Assembly (NCBI RefSeq): GCF_014695575.1
Contig: NZ_JACJOO010000048.1
Location: 62,001-126,000, forward strand
DNA length: 64,000 nt
Direction: 5' to 3'
From: Leptolyngbya sp. FACHB-8
GTDB lineage: Bacteria; Cyanobacteriota; Cyanobacteriia; Elainellales; Elainellaceae
How positions within the stretch are numbered: the first letter of the stretch is position 1; each line of letters starts with the position of its first letter. Made by a program: the position numbers and the translations under genes. Below are positions 7,358 through 16,135 of the stretch, piece by piece. Under the pieces are notes generated by a model, which did not search any database, had not been told where the DNA came from, and was given only the letters and a program-made list of their open reading frames with translations.

Positions 7358-9643
7358 GTGCTTATGGAAGCTTCCGATGCTTTTGCTACCGTTGGAATTG
7401 GCTTGCTTCTGAGCTTGAGCCCCACGGTCGCCAGTGCAACTCCCCTCGACTCTAAGTTTGAACCTGGCAATGCGATCGCTGCTACCGTGACAACTCCGGT
7501 GCAGACGCAAGAAACTGGTGAGCCTTCTCCTTACTCACATTTGACTAATCTGGTTTCTACCCCAATACCCGGTTCTGAAGAATCTGTGACCCAAATTCGA
7601 GCTTTGCTGTTTCCTGAGGAGACATCAACTCGTCAGGATGCGACAGAATCTGCAATGGATGAGGTTGCCGAAAGCCCTTCTGTGGCTGAAGCGTCTTCAT
7701 CTGATACCTCCATTGCACCAGCTGAAGCAGCATCGGATTCGCAAATGGATGAGGCTGCTGACAATGAAGCCGATACCCTCAGTGCAAGGGATATCGAACC
7801 TGCGGCAGAACCTGCTATGGATGAGGTTGATACTGCCGTTGTAGCGGGTGGAGAGCGAACAGACGAATCGGCGCAGGGTGCGCCTCCCGAAGCCCCGGCT
7901 GTTGGTGAGGCATCTGAGACGGATACTGCGGTTGCAACAGACAAAACCTTTTCGGCTCTAGAAAATGTTTTTGCGAATGCACCCTCTCCAGCAACCGAGG
8001 ATGCCGTGATGCCGATCCCGATTACCGAAGCGATCGCTCCCCCAGAAACCCAAAATCCTGTTGAAGTTAGTCAGCAACAGCCCATAACTCCCACGACTGG
8101 GGTAACTGATGTTCCACAGCCTACAACTCCCACAACAGGAGTGACTGACGTTCCACAACCCACGACTCCCACGACTGGGGTAACTGATGTCCCACTCCCT
8201 ACCTCTGATCGGCCGTCTACCTCAACAGACTTTCTGCCTGAAGTGGAATCCTTCGTAGAGAATCTTGAGCAGTATCCTCTCGGCGAGGAAGTGGAGTTTC
8301 CCGACTACCTGGAGCCCAACCCCAACCCTCTGTATTTTCCGACTCGCCCTGAAGAGGTGGAGCTGGAGGGAATTCAGCCTCTTACCTTGCAGCAAGCGGT
8401 CGCCCTGGCTGAGCGCAACAACCCTGAGCTAGAAACCGTTCGGTTGCAATTGAACCAGCGTCGAGCTGAGTTAGAAGAACAACGGGCAGCCCTCTTTCCT
8501 AATGTCAGCTTAAATAGCAGTTTGACGGCTTCAGAAGGGCAACAACAAGAAGTCACGACGAACGTTTTTACAGGGGAAACGGAAACCGTTGGCGATGAAG
8601 TTGATGTTATCTTCGGCGGTAACATCCGTGTTGATTACGACATTTTTACCTCAGGGCTTCGCAGTGCCCAAATTGATGCGGCTGAGAACAACTTACGGGT
8701 TCAGGAACTCCAGTTAGAAGCCCAAACTGAGCAACTGCGGTTTGAGGTGAGTCAAGACTACTTTGACTTACAACGGGCTGATGAGCAATTGAGAATTCGC
8801 CGCGACGCTCTGAACCAGGCCCTGCAAAACCTGCGGGACGCTCAGGCTCTAGAGCGAGCTGGGGTCGGTACTCGATTTGATGTACTGCAGGCGGAAGTGG
8901 ATGTTGCCAACCGACAGCAAGAACTCGTTCAATCTCTCAGCGACCAGCAGGTTGCTCGACGCCAACTGGCTCAGCGGCTGAATATTTCCCAGACTGTTAA
9001 CCTGGCGGCTGCCGACCCCGTTGAGGTGAATGGCGACTGGCCCTTGACCCTGGAGGAGAGTATTGTCCAGGCTTTCCGCAACCGCGCTGAGCTTGAGCAA
9101 CAGCTTGTACAACGCGATTTCAGTGAAAATCAGCGGCAGGCCGCCAATGCTCAGTACGGTCCTCAGGTTTCAGCATTTGCTCAGTATCAGGTGCAAGATG
9201 CTTTAAGCAATGATGAAACGGGAGTAGAAGACGACTGGACATTGGGTTTGCAGCTCAATTGGCGCTTGTTTGATGCGGGTGCAGGCACGGCCCAGGCCCG
9301 TCAGCAAGAGATTGGCATTCAGATTGCCGAGTCAAACTTTGCTGATGCTCGCAGTACAGTCCGGTTTCAGGTAGAGCAGGCTTACTTTAACCTACAGGCC
9401 AATCAAACCAACATTGCCACTGCTCGGCTCAACGTTGAGCGGGCGACAGAATCTTTGCGGTTGGCTCGCCTCCGCTTTCAGGCTGGAGTTGGGACTCAGA
9501 GTGATGTGCTGCGAGCCCAAACTGAGCTAACCCAGGCCGAATTTAACCTGGTGGAGGCCATTTTGGGTTACAACCAATCTCTGGCTCAGTTGCGCCGTTC
9601 GGTTAGCAATTACCCAACTGGGGATTTGGGCGATCGCCCCTAG
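7358..9643 (+). CDS. TolC-family outer-membrane efflux protein with long acidic N-terminus
   Basis: The product is 761 residues from GTG 7358; ATG 7364 is two codons later. A hydrophobic signal-like segment lies at about 8-28. A low-complexity Ala/Glu/Asp/Pro region follows to about residue 325, containing three 13-residue repeats of the type TPTTGVTDVPQPT. Two TolC repeats occupy about 345-750, with the typical heptad-rich helices and AERNNPEL / RAELEQQL starts. TolC proteins form trimeric outer-membrane ducts for type I secretion and RND efflux. The 320-residue N-terminal extension is much longer than in proteobacterial TolC; cyanobacterial homologues often carry a Pro-rich spacer that may cross the thick peptidoglycan. 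A terminator follows directly. No inner-membrane partner genes are adjacent. Confidence 0.88.
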   Translation: MLMEASDAFATVGIGLLLSLSPTVASATPLDSKFEPGNAIAATVTTPVQTQETGEPSPYSHLTNLVSTPIPGSEESVTQIRALLFPEETSTRQDATESAMDEVAESPSVAEASSSDTSIAPAEAASDSQMDEAADNEADTLSARDIEPAAEPAMDEVDTAVVAGGERTDESAQGAPPEAPAVGEASETDTAVATDKTFSALENVFANAPSPATEDAVMPIPITEAIAPPETQNPVEVSQQQPITPTTGVTDVPQPTTPTTGVTDVPQPTTPTTGVTDVPLPTSDRPSTSTDFLPEVESFVENLEQYPLGEEVEFPDYLEPNPNPLYFPTRPEEVELEGIQPLTLQQAVALAERNNPELETVRLQLNQRRAELEEQRAALFPNVSLNSSLTASEGQQQEVTTNVFTGETETVGDEVDVIFGGNIRVDYDIFTSGLRSAQIDAAENNLRVQELQLEAQTEQLRFEVSQDYFDLQRADEQLRIRRDALNQALQNLRDAQALERAGVGTRFDVLQAEVDVANRQQELVQSLSDQQVARRQLAQRLNISQTVNLAAADPVEVNGDWPLTLEESIVQAFRNRAELEQQLVQRDFSENQRQAANAQYGPQVSAFAQYQVQDALSNDETGVEDDWTLGLQLNWRLFDAGAGTAQARQQEIGIQIAESNFADARSTVRFQVEQAYFNLQANQTNIATARLNVERATESLRLARLRFQAGVGTQSDVLRAQTELTQAEFNLVEAILGYNQSLAQLRRSVSNYPTGDLGDRP
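8087..8203 (+). repeat. Three tandem 39-bp repeats inside the TolC-family gene
   Basis: Units start at 8087, 8126 and 8165, each beginning ACTCCCAC and encoding TPTTGVTDVPQPT with the last unit diverging. Differences between units are mostly synonymous, so the peptide rather than the DNA seems conserved. The repeat may vary in copy number between strains. Confidence 0.85.
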
Positions 9644-9651
9644 CCCCTCAT

Positions 9652-9681
9652 AAAGCAGGGAATACCGTTCCCTGCTTTTTT
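9652..9681 (+). terminator. Rho-independent terminator after TolC-family gene
   Basis: The stem AAAGCAGGGAA / TTCCCTGCTTT with loop TACCG is followed by an unbroken T-tract, starting nine bases after the stop codon. Confidence 0.9.
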
Positions 9682-9734
9682 AATGACATCAAGACGGATG
9701 CGTATTGTTGTGTGTCGTGTGCTTCGCATACCAC

Positions 9735-9845
9735 GGTTAAGGGCTTTTTCAAGAGGCGGCTTCTTGCGTCCCTCGAAAAAGCCCGTTTTGGCGTGCGCTC
9801 TACACACACCAAAATGGGCTTTTAGACCCATCTCGAACTGAGGTC
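9735..9845. repeat. Double-hairpin repeat element, copy 1
   Basis: The element begins GGTTAAGGGCTTTTTC. It forms one imperfect hairpin (about 9741-9784, arms GGGCTTTTTC and GAAAAAGCCC) and a second one (about 9781-9819, GCCCGTTTTGG with CCAAAATGGGC). It ends CGAACTGAGGTCAAATAA. Copies at 11954-12074 and 12624-12736 share ends and layout. This copy has a decayed left end. Confidence 0.75.
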
Positions 9846-10017
9846 AAATAAGCTATTTGCGAATGCGAACTATCCGCAAAAGCTTCCTCGGAACTGACGT
9901 TACACTAAAGTTAGCGGGCATCCTGCGTTACAGGTTCCGGATGCTAACCCGCGAGAAATGTTGTCTCGCTTGCCAATTTCCGCTAATCCATTTCATTCGT
10001 TATGGAGTCACTGTGCC

Positions 10018-10839
10018 ATGGGAACGTCTGTTGTTGTTAATCATGCAACCTTTGAAGCGGAAGTCCTGCAAAAGTCCTTTGAAAAACCTGTACTGGTTGA
10101 CTTCTATGCCCAGTGGTGTGGCCCCTGCAAGTTGCTGAAGCCCATGCTGGAAAAACTGGTGCAGGAGTATGACTTTGTACTCGCGAAAGTTGATATTGAT
10201 GAGAACCCTGATCTGGCCAACGCATTTGCGGTGGAAGGGGTGCCTGATGTGCGAGTGGTGCAAAATGGGCAGATGCAAAACGGCTTTGTGGGCGTGTTGC
10301 CTGAGCCACAACTCCGTCAGTTTCTGGTGGATCTGAATTTAACATCTGCCCGAGAAACGGGTTTAGAGGCGATTCAGGTTGCCAAAGCAGCGGGTGAGTG
10401 GGAAGAAGTAGAAAAGCTTTTTGTCAACCTGGCTGAGCAATATCCCGAGGACAAAGGGCTAGCAATGGAAGCGGCTCAGTTTCTCATTAGTCGCCAAAAG
10501 TTTGACGAAGCCCAGAAGGCCCTGGCAGAAGTCTCACCCCACGATCGCGAATTTGGGCAAAAGGTAGAAGCCTTGCGATCGCTCATTCAACTTCACCAAG
10601 ACAGTGAGACCCTCACTCCTGCCAGCGACCTGGATACGCACTATCTAAAGGCTGTGCAGCTTACCCTGGCAGAAGATTACGAAGCAGCGTTGCAAAGTTG
10701 GCTAGAACTGGTGGCACGCGATCGCAAATACCGTCAGGATGCAGCACGCAAGACCATGCTGACGATTTTCGCGTTATTGGGAGATGACCATGCCTTAACG
10801 ATGGCCTATCGGCGTAAACTCATGTCAACGCTGTATTAG
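10018..10839 (+). CDS. Thioredoxin-domain protein with TPR-like C-terminus (CnoX/YbbN type)
   Basis: From ATG 10018 (GGAG ten bases upstream) the protein is 273 residues. Residues 1-108 are a thioredoxin fold with an intact WCGPC active site at 33-37. The remaining 165 residues are helical and resemble the tetratricopeptide-like tail of E. coli YbbN/CnoX, a chaperone-holdase that couples redox protection to GroEL/DnaK. Having both cysteines allows true disulfide exchange. The frame runs upstream to 9958 but lacks a good ribosome-binding site there. It lies 24 bases before ureD, although no functional link is known. Confidence 0.87.
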   Translation: MGTSVVVNHATFEAEVLQKSFEKPVLVDFYAQWCGPCKLLKPMLEKLVQEYDFVLAKVDIDENPDLANAFAVEGVPDVRVVQNGQMQNGFVGVLPEPQLRQFLVDLNLTSARETGLEAIQVAKAAGEWEEVEKLFVNLAEQYPEDKGLAMEAAQFLISRQKFDEAQKALAEVSPHDREFGQKVEALRSLIQLHQDSETLTPASDLDTHYLKAVQLTLAEDYEAALQSWLELVARDRKYRQDAARKTMLTIFALLGDDHALTMAYRRKLMSTLY

Positions 10840-10862
10840 TTTGCGCATCGCGGCTACTCCCC

Positions 10863-11762
10863 TTGACGACCCACCTTGATCCTATTGCTTCTGCCCCAAC
10901 CTCGAGTTGGCAGGGAAATCTGGAGCTGATGTTTTCCCCATCAGCAGAACGCACGCTCCTGGCCCGCTGTTCTGTGCAGGCTCCCTTCAAAGTTCAACGC
11001 CCCTTCTACCCAGAAGGGAACGTGTGTCATGTGGTGACTCTGCATACAGCGGGGGGCATTGTGGGAGGCGATCGCCTCTCCTCCACAATTCACCTCCAGC
11101 CCAACACCCATGCGCTACTGACCACAGCTACCGCCGGAAAAATTTACCGCAGTGCTGGTCTGGAGTCGCAGCTATCAACTCGGATCCATGTGGCAGCGGG
11201 AGCCTGTTTAGAATGGTTACCCCAGGAAACCATTGTGTTTAATGGAGCGATCTCCCGCCAGCATAACCGGATTGATCTGGCGGAAGGAGCTCTATGGATA
11301 GGGTGGGAAATCACACGTTTCGGGCGTACAGCTCGCGGAGAACGGTTTGCCAGTGGGGAATGGCGATCGCGTACAGAGGTATGGCAAGAGGGCCGTCCTC
11401 TTTGGGTTGATCCTCAGTGGCTTCAGGGTGGTTCTGCTATGTTGGACAGCCTGCATGGTTTGGCAGGCTGCCCGGTAGTAGGGAGCTTCTCTGTTGTAGG
11501 CCAGGATCTATCGCCGGGCTTAATAGATGTGGCCCGTCAGTTCTGGCAGGGCCGCGCCTCAACCGAAACTCTGCTCCCAGGTTCGACCATTCCCCAGCCT
11601 GTGCCTCTAGCTCAGGTGGGTGTAACCCGTCTGAGGCAAGGAATGCTCTGCCGTTATCGAGGACATTCGACTCTAGAAGCCCGTCGCTGGTTTGCTGAGG
11701 TATGGCACCAGGTCCGACAGGAGCTGCTGATGCGTCCGGCCTGCCATCCCCGAGTTTGGTGA
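10863..11762 (+). CDS. ureD: Urease accessory protein UreD
   Basis: This 299-residue protein starts at TTG 10863; later ATGs would remove conserved sequence. Family landmarks are present: the HTAGGIVGGD segment, GKIYRS, LEWLPQETIVFNGA and the basic centre RTARGERF. UreD, with UreF and UreG, assembles the nickel centre of urease. No ureABC, ureE, ureF or ureG gene lies in the window; dispersed urease genes are common in cyanobacteria. The start is only 24 bases after the thioredoxin gene stop, so co-transcription is possible. Identity is firm; the start codon is less certain. Confidence 0.9.
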   Translation: MTTHLDPIASAPTSSWQGNLELMFSPSAERTLLARCSVQAPFKVQRPFYPEGNVCHVVTLHTAGGIVGGDRLSSTIHLQPNTHALLTTATAGKIYRSAGLESQLSTRIHVAAGACLEWLPQETIVFNGAISRQHNRIDLAEGALWIGWEITRFGRTARGERFASGEWRSRTEVWQEGRPLWVDPQWLQGGSAMLDSLHGLAGCPVVGSFSVVGQDLSPGLIDVARQFWQGRASTETLLPGSTIPQPVPLAQVGVTRLRQGMLCRYRGHSTLEARRWFAEVWHQVRQELLMRPACHPRVW

Positions 11763-11953
11763 GAAAAGTTAACAGAAGTTAATAGAGGGAGATGTTGGTT
11801 TCTAGAGCCCCGGTGTTTGGTCAAATACCGGGGTTCTAGGGTTTTACCTTCCCATAAAGTAGCCTGCAAGATTTTTCGGGTGCCTTGTTGAACGAACCTG
11901 TCTGTGTGCCAAAGATACTGCTGCAATCTGCTCACTGCAGAGGCTTAAAACTA

Positions 11954-12074
11954 ACCTGAGTTCGGGTTAAGGGTGTTTTCGAGTGCCGCGCAACGCGCGG
12001 CATTCGAAAACACTCATTTTGGCGTGCGCAAAGCGCACGCCAAAATGAGCACTTTAGCTTATTCCGAACTGAGG
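11954..12074. mobile_element. Double-hairpin MITE-like element, copy 2, with 9-bp direct repeats
   Basis: Terminal inverted repeats ACCTGAGTTCGG and CCGAACTGAGGT (one mismatch) enclose two long hairpins. One has GAGTGCCGCG / CGCGGCATTC-type arms; the other has arms CTCATTTTGGCGTGCGC and GCGCACGCCAAAATGAG around AAA. TTAAAACTA occurs immediately outside both ends (11945-11953 and 12075-12083), as expected for a target-site duplication. It lies upstream of the Hli gene and encodes nothing. Confidence 0.75.
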
Positions 12075-12204
12075 TTAAAACTAGGTTTGTTTTATGACGG
12101 TGAATCACTTCCTCTGAATAAGGAGAAAGCTTCTATCAGAATTGAAATAAAACTTAACATGTATGTTATAGTTATTTACATAAATACATGAGAAGGAAAT
12201 TTCT

Positions 12205-12417
12205 ATGACTAGCAAGGGTTATACGACTGAAGAGCGTGGGCTGATGAACAATTTCGCCGTAGAGCCCAAGATGTATGTGGATGAAACCCAGCAGTTTGGC
12301 TTCAATGCCCATGCAGAAAAGATCAATGGTCGTCTGGCGATGATTGGTTTTGTGTCTGCCCTGATTCTTGAAGCCACAACGGGTCATGGCGTTGTGGGTT
12401 GGTTGACCAGCCTCTAG
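12205..12417 (+). CDS. hli: High-light-inducible chlorophyll-binding protein (Hli/SCP)
   Basis: This 70-residue protein has the single-helix signature of the CAB/ELIP/HLIP superfamily, AEKINGRLAMIGFVSALI (36-53), in which Glu and Asn-Gly-Arg bind chlorophyll. The soluble N-terminus (about 35 residues, NNFAVEPKMYVDE) resembles longer Hli variants that associate with photosystem II assembly intermediates. ATG 12205 has an AAGGA ribosome-binding site. The gene stands alone with its own terminator. Hli genes are usually induced by high light; no HLR1 element could be assigned here. Confidence 0.93.
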   Translation: MTSKGYTTEERGLMNNFAVEPKMYVDETQQFGFNAHAEKINGRLAMIGFVSALILEATTGHGVVGWLTSL

Positions 12418-12522
12418 TCATAGCTGCTTCCTCTATCGTGGGGAGGGAACAGTTCTCTCAAGCTTTTCCCCTGTTTTGATGGCGCTAAAACCCTGACAAA
12501 GTGTAGGAACGTTTGTTGAGCC

Positions 12523-12575
12523 AAACTCCAGATTTCTGCATGGACGTGTAAAGGTGCAGAAATCTGGAGTTTTTT
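12523..12575 (+). terminator. Rho-independent terminator after hli
   Basis: AAACTCCAGATTTCTGCA pairs perfectly with its complement across a 14-base loop and is followed by TTTTTT. It is an 18-bp stem about 105 bases after the stop. Confidence 0.9.
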
Positions 12576-12623
12576 GAAGGGAAATCATCTACGCCCATTC
12601 ACCTTATCCTTACATGGCCGTAT

Positions 12624-12736
12624 GGTTAAGGGCTTTTTCGAGGGACACGCCTTGCGCGCCCCTTGAAAAAGCCCTTTTTAGTTGCGTGGAGTGCACACCA
12701 AAATGGGCACTTGGGCCAAGCCCGAATTGAAGTTAA
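12624..12736. repeat. Double-hairpin repeat element, copy 3
   Basis: It begins GGTTAAGGGCTTTTTCGAGG, pairs with CCCTTGAAAAAGCCC, then has a decayed second hairpin ending CACCAAAATGGGC. It closes with CCCGAATTGAAGTTAA, a mutated form of the CCGAACTGAGGTTAA end of copy 2. No obvious direct repeats remain, so it is likely an older insertion. Confidence 0.7.
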
Positions 12737-12847
12737 GTAGATGTCGCCTTCCAGCAAAGTCCTTTACACTGTGAAACAGGAAGAAATCTTTCATAACGTG
12801 TCAGGCATCACCCTTTAAGTCCGATACCTGGTAGATGATGACCCAAA

Positions 12848-13288
12848 GTGGCTGGAGTGATCGGTGTGAATGCAGCAGAACAAGCGAAAGGCTTAGAAAC
12901 CACTACCAAAATTGCAGCGGTGGTTAACCTATTCAAAACGCTCTTCCCCGATGCGCGGGCTGACTTGAAGCCCTGGGCTAATGATCCTGATACTCGCAAG
13001 CTCGTGGATCCTGACTCTATTGATATCGGCTTTCATTTTCCCGGTTGGAGTCCTACCTTTCAAAGCCGTTCCATATTGGTACAAATTCGCCTATTTGAGG
13101 ATCCGACTACAGAAACTCGGCAGGTCATTGGTGTAGAAGCGGTCGGGTTTAGCTATGAAGGTGAGAAGTGGCGACTGTCTACAATTGATGATTGGCAATT
13201 TCTGGGTAACGTACAACCGAAGGAATCTGTCAAAGAAAAATTAAAGACATTTTGTCGCCAGATCTACCAGCTATTCAACGGTTCATAA
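12848..13288 (+). CDS. Hypothetical protein
   Basis: The product is 146 residues from GTG 12848; GTG 12857 and 12866 are alternatives. It is soluble, with no signal peptide or membrane segment. Motifs include SIDIGFHFPGWSP and GFSYEGEKWRL, and the C-terminus is helical and basic. Composition and codon use match the neighbours, supporting a real gene, but I recognise no family. It stands alone between a repeat element upstream and a compound palindrome downstream. No function is proposed. Confidence 0.7.
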   Translation: MAGVIGVNAAEQAKGLETTTKIAAVVNLFKTLFPDARADLKPWANDPDTRKLVDPDSIDIGFHFPGWSPTFQSRSILVQIRLFEDPTTETRQVIGVEAVGFSYEGEKWRLSTIDDWQFLGNVQPKESVKEKLKTFCRQIYQLFNGS

Positions 13289-13329
13289 CCCTGAGAGCCG
13301 CATATTCTATCCATACCTTCGCCATTTTT

Positions 13330-13522
13330 CTCAAGCCCTGGATTTTACCAGCAGTTATCATTATGAGCTTCAAAGCCAAGATTGCGCGCCCGTCGGGCGC
13401 GCAATCTTGGCTTTGAAGCCCGAAAACCGCTTGCCTTCGGCAAGCAGTTTTCGGGCTTAATTCCATACTAAGAATTGCTGGGATTTTACGGCGCGGCGCG
13501 TACGCAGAATCCAGGGCTTGAG
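13330..13522. repeat. 193-bp compound palindrome (outer stem plus two inner hairpins)
   Basis: An outer stem (CTCAAGCCCTGGATT at 13330-13344 with its complement at 13508-13522) and a short inner pair (CCAGCA at 13348 with TGCTGG at 13476) enclose two hairpins. The first has 24-bp perfect arms (13368-13391, 13395-13418). The second (13418-13456) has the apex GCTTGCCTTCGGCAAGC, an RNA-type CUUCGG tetraloop. It could be a mobile element with the same architecture as the double-hairpin family but unrelated sequence, or a structured RNA. Confidence 0.75.
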
Positions 13523-14542
13523 GAAAATAGTGAGCGTGTTGTTCTATAACCTGTGGTTCTTTTTGTAGGAGCGATGGCTGCACTGCTACCTCACAAAAAG
13601 AATTTCAGGTTGTTTTGTGTATAACCTTTATTAGCTATTGAAAAGGTTGATTTCCGTATTGAAAGTGTGGAAAGTAAGCCTTTTCAATGGCTTCTCGAAA
13701 GGCTTCCTGAGGTAATTTAATCGTGAATCGCAAAAACGATAACCAATTTCCTAATTGGCACAATTAAAAGCTGTTTTTAACTCATCTACTTACCCCTTAG
13801 AGCCTGCTATTACATGGCTGTGTATGTACAGTTTCAGAACTGTCCTCACTTGATTTTGTCAAGGAGTTGCTGCTTGTTTGATCCGCATAAATTGCTGCTA
13901 ATTCGACGACCAGTCTCGACATTAACGCTTCAAGATAGAGAGCTAATTATCTTGCACCAAACTTCCCGGATTACCTCTATTAAGCTGTGTAGCCTAATAA
14001 CATAACCCCAAAGATACGTTTTGTAGATGAAGCTTGATGGAAAATATGTGAGCGATCGCGGCACAAAAAAAGCCATCATTTCGTCAAGTCAATTATCCAT
14101 TCACTCCAATCAGGTAATGCTTGCATCCAGGACGTGAATCTGATTAATGAAATCAATTCACATCATCTATTAGCTAAAATTCGGGTGTCATAATTTCCCC
14201 ACACTCGAAGTATTTATTGCCCAACTTTTCGATTTGGTTCGCTCTGTCCAATACCGTCGGTTCTGAGACTTCGTATTAGATTCTGACTGATCCCTCTTGC
14301 CTGGGAATAAATTCTTCATCACTCCTGATGCCACGCTATTGTAGTTTTGTTGATATCAACAAATGGGGATGATGAAGCTTGGCAGTCACTTAAATACCCT
14401 GGCAAGAAATCTGTCCAGAGTGTTTTGCGAAGTGTCAGTGAACACTCTACCGTGTGCCCTAAAGAGGCAATAATGCCTTAAAGGGGCAGAAGCGCCCGAT
14501 AGGGCAGTCATCTATCCTGCTAGAAGAGAACCCCTCGTTGTT
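13523..14542. other. 1-kb intergenic region upstream of SLH protein gene
   Basis: This is AT-richer than the flanks, with no convincing gene; the one 63-codon frame (13814-14005) has no ribosome-binding site and atypical composition. Just upstream of the SLH gene are two small hairpins, AGGCA-ATAA-TGCCT (about 14464-14477) and a GGGGC/GCGCCC stem (about 14482-14497). They may act in the mRNA leader. No clear promoter was identified. Confidence 0.4.
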
Positions 14543-15814
14543 ATGAAACGCATTTTTCGTAGCTTAACTACCCTGGCCGCCGTTGCACTGGGTGCCCTTC
14601 CCATCGCCCACTCCATGATTCAGACGTCTGCTTCCGCCACGTCTTTCGGTCAACAGGAAGTGGATCAAAACCGCTTTATTGCCTTTTCATCCCGTGGAAC
14701 GAGCGATCGCCAATTGGTCGTCGTTGAACAGGTTACCGACTCCCGTGCCTGCTGGAGCGAAAGTGGTGCTGGGCCGGTCATTGTGAACCCACTCCTGCTC
14801 AACTTTGACTTTACGGGCATTTGCCGCCGAAGCACCGATCGCAATGGCTACTCCATTCGGATCAACGGTGAAGATATGGGTCTGGCCTACACGTTGCGTG
14901 TGTTGCCCCGTGAGAATGATTTGGTACTGACAGCGATTCCTCGTCAAAGCGGCGTGCCGCGGTTGGAGATTGCCCGTTCCAATGGCCTCACCAATGACTT
15001 TGCCAAACTCAATTTCAACTCTGGCTGGCGCTTTACCCGCCGTACCTTTAACGACCAGGCCTTGGGGCACGTCTATCTGACCTATGAGGGGACGCTTCCA
15101 CCCGGTGGTGTGGTAACCAACCCCAGCCCATCGCCGAGTCCCTCACCTAGCCCATCGCCTTCTCCCAGCCCATCGCCTTCTCCCAGCCCATCGCCCTCGC
15201 CTAGCCCTGGCCCTGTCCGGTTCAGTGACATTTCTGGGGATATTTATGCGACGGAGATTCAACAGGCTGTACAAACAGGCTTCATCGCTGGCTTTGAAGA
15301 CAACACCTTCCGGCCACAGGGAACTCTGACTCGAGAACAAATGGTCTCAATGGTGCTCGATGCTCTGGTGCGAGTTCCTAATACGAACCTGCAAGTGCCC
15401 ACCCGAGCAACCCGTAATCCCTACAGTGACGTGCGTTCTGACCGTTGGAGTGCGGCTAAGATTCAGTTTGCCCGTGACAACAACCTGATCAGCGGCTATG
15501 AGGATGGTAGCTTCCGTCCTGATCGCCCTGTGACTCGTGCAGAGTTGATTTCGGTGTTGCGCCGTGCAGCAGGCTATGCTCGAACCCTGCGTGGGTCTTC
15601 GGCAGTCCTGACGCCCACACAACAGCCCATCAACTTCGGCGATACCGCGAACCACTGGGCTGCTAGTCAGATTTCTGAAATGTCAGCCTTCTGTGGCGTT
15701 GCGTCACCGCTGAACGAGCGGGGTACATCTTTTGCCCCCAACGACTCAGCCCTCCGTAACTATGCAGCAGCGGCAACTCTGCGAATGATGACCTGTGTGC
15801 AACGGCCGCAGTAA
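14543..15814 (+). CDS. DUF3747 protein with Pro-Ser linker and S-layer homology domains
   Basis: The product is 423 residues. A signal peptide (1-32) is followed by a cyanobacterial DUF3747 region (about 35-190), then a (Pro-Ser)n linker at about 194-222. Two clear SLH repeats follow (about 226-290 and 293-350: FSDISGDIYATEIQQAVQ, YSDVRSDRWSAAKIQFA), with a third partial one at 365-415 (FGDTANHWAASQISEM). SLH domains anchor proteins to peptidoglycan-linked polymer or to outer-membrane SLH porins. The function of DUF3747 is not established. The protein is exported, monocistronic and followed by two hairpins, the second a good terminator. Confidence 0.88.
   Translation: MKRIFRSLTTLAAVALGALPIAHSMIQTSASATSFGQQEVDQNRFIAFSSRGTSDRQLVVVEQVTDSRACWSESGAGPVIVNPLLLNFDFTGICRRSTDRNGYSIRINGEDMGLAYTLRVLPRENDLVLTAIPRQSGVPRLEIARSNGLTNDFAKLNFNSGWRFTRRTFNDQALGHVYLTYEGTLPPGGVVTNPSPSPSPSPSPSPSPSPSPSPSPSPSPSPGPVRFSDISGDIYATEIQQAVQTGFIAGFEDNTFRPQGTLTREQMVSMVLDALVRVPNTNLQVPTRATRNPYSDVRSDRWSAAKIQFARDNNLISGYEDGSFRPDRPVTRAELISVLRRAAGYARTLRGSSAVLTPTQQPINFGDTANHWAASQISEMSAFCGVASPLNERGTSFAPNDSALRNYAAAATLRMMTCVQRPQ
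15121..15208 (+). repeat. Pro-Ser codon microsatellite in SLH gene
   Basis: Degenerate six-base units (CCCAGC, CCATCG, CCTTCT) encode about 14 Pro-Ser pairs. An 18-base block recurs nearly exactly, so replication slippage could change linker length between strains. Confidence 0.85.
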
Positions 15815-15825
15815 TGAATGATTAC

Positions 15826-15909
15826 CTTCTCGTACGGATACCGTACGAGAAGATAACATTTCAATGTTCCTCTTAGGGAACTTGGGGCATGTGGGCATGC
15901 CCTTTTTTT
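15826..15909 (+). terminator. Palindrome plus Rho-independent terminator after SLH gene
   Basis: A 12-bp perfect palindrome (CTTCTCGTACGG-ATA-complement, 15826-15852) lies 11 bases after the stop. A second hairpin, GGGCATG-TGGG-CATGCCC with seven Ts (15885-15909), is the likely terminator. Confidence 0.85.
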
Positions 15910-15948
15910 ATGCTGTGTAGTACCAATTGTTGTTTGAGGGCATGAACC

Positions 15949-15995
15949 GTTGACTTTTGAAAAGCCAGGCGAGACACGGCTTTTCAAAAGTCAAC
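15949..15995. repeat. Palindrome, GTTGACTTTTGAAAAGCC family
   Basis: Eighteen perfectly paired bases surround AGGCGAGACAC. Relatives lie at 23024-23077 and 27317-27367; all three are near a TATAGCGCTA-like motif (here GCGCTATAA at about 16017). There is no T-tract. Confidence 0.8.
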
Positions 15996-16135
15996 TCCCG
16001 GTCTCTAAGCGCGCAGCGCTATAAGTTTTGAGGATGCCGAATAGGGCGATCGCCACCCTCTTCCTCCGGTAAACCCCATAGTGAAAATTGAGGTGGGTAC
16101 GCGAAAATTAAAATGGCGTTTGAGGATCACTAACC

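Noticed and set aside
11973-12191. 72-codon plus-strand frame upstream of hli
   Set aside because: It lies largely inside the double-hairpin mobile element and its sequence is dictated by the palindromes.
13275-13583. 102-codon minus-strand frame over the compound palindrome
   Set aside because: Coding potential is an artefact of long GC-rich palindromic arms.
13814-14005. 63-codon plus-strand frame in the large gap before the SLH gene
   Set aside because: No ribosome-binding site, unusual composition, no recognisable domain, and the start codon is not favoured. Likely chance.
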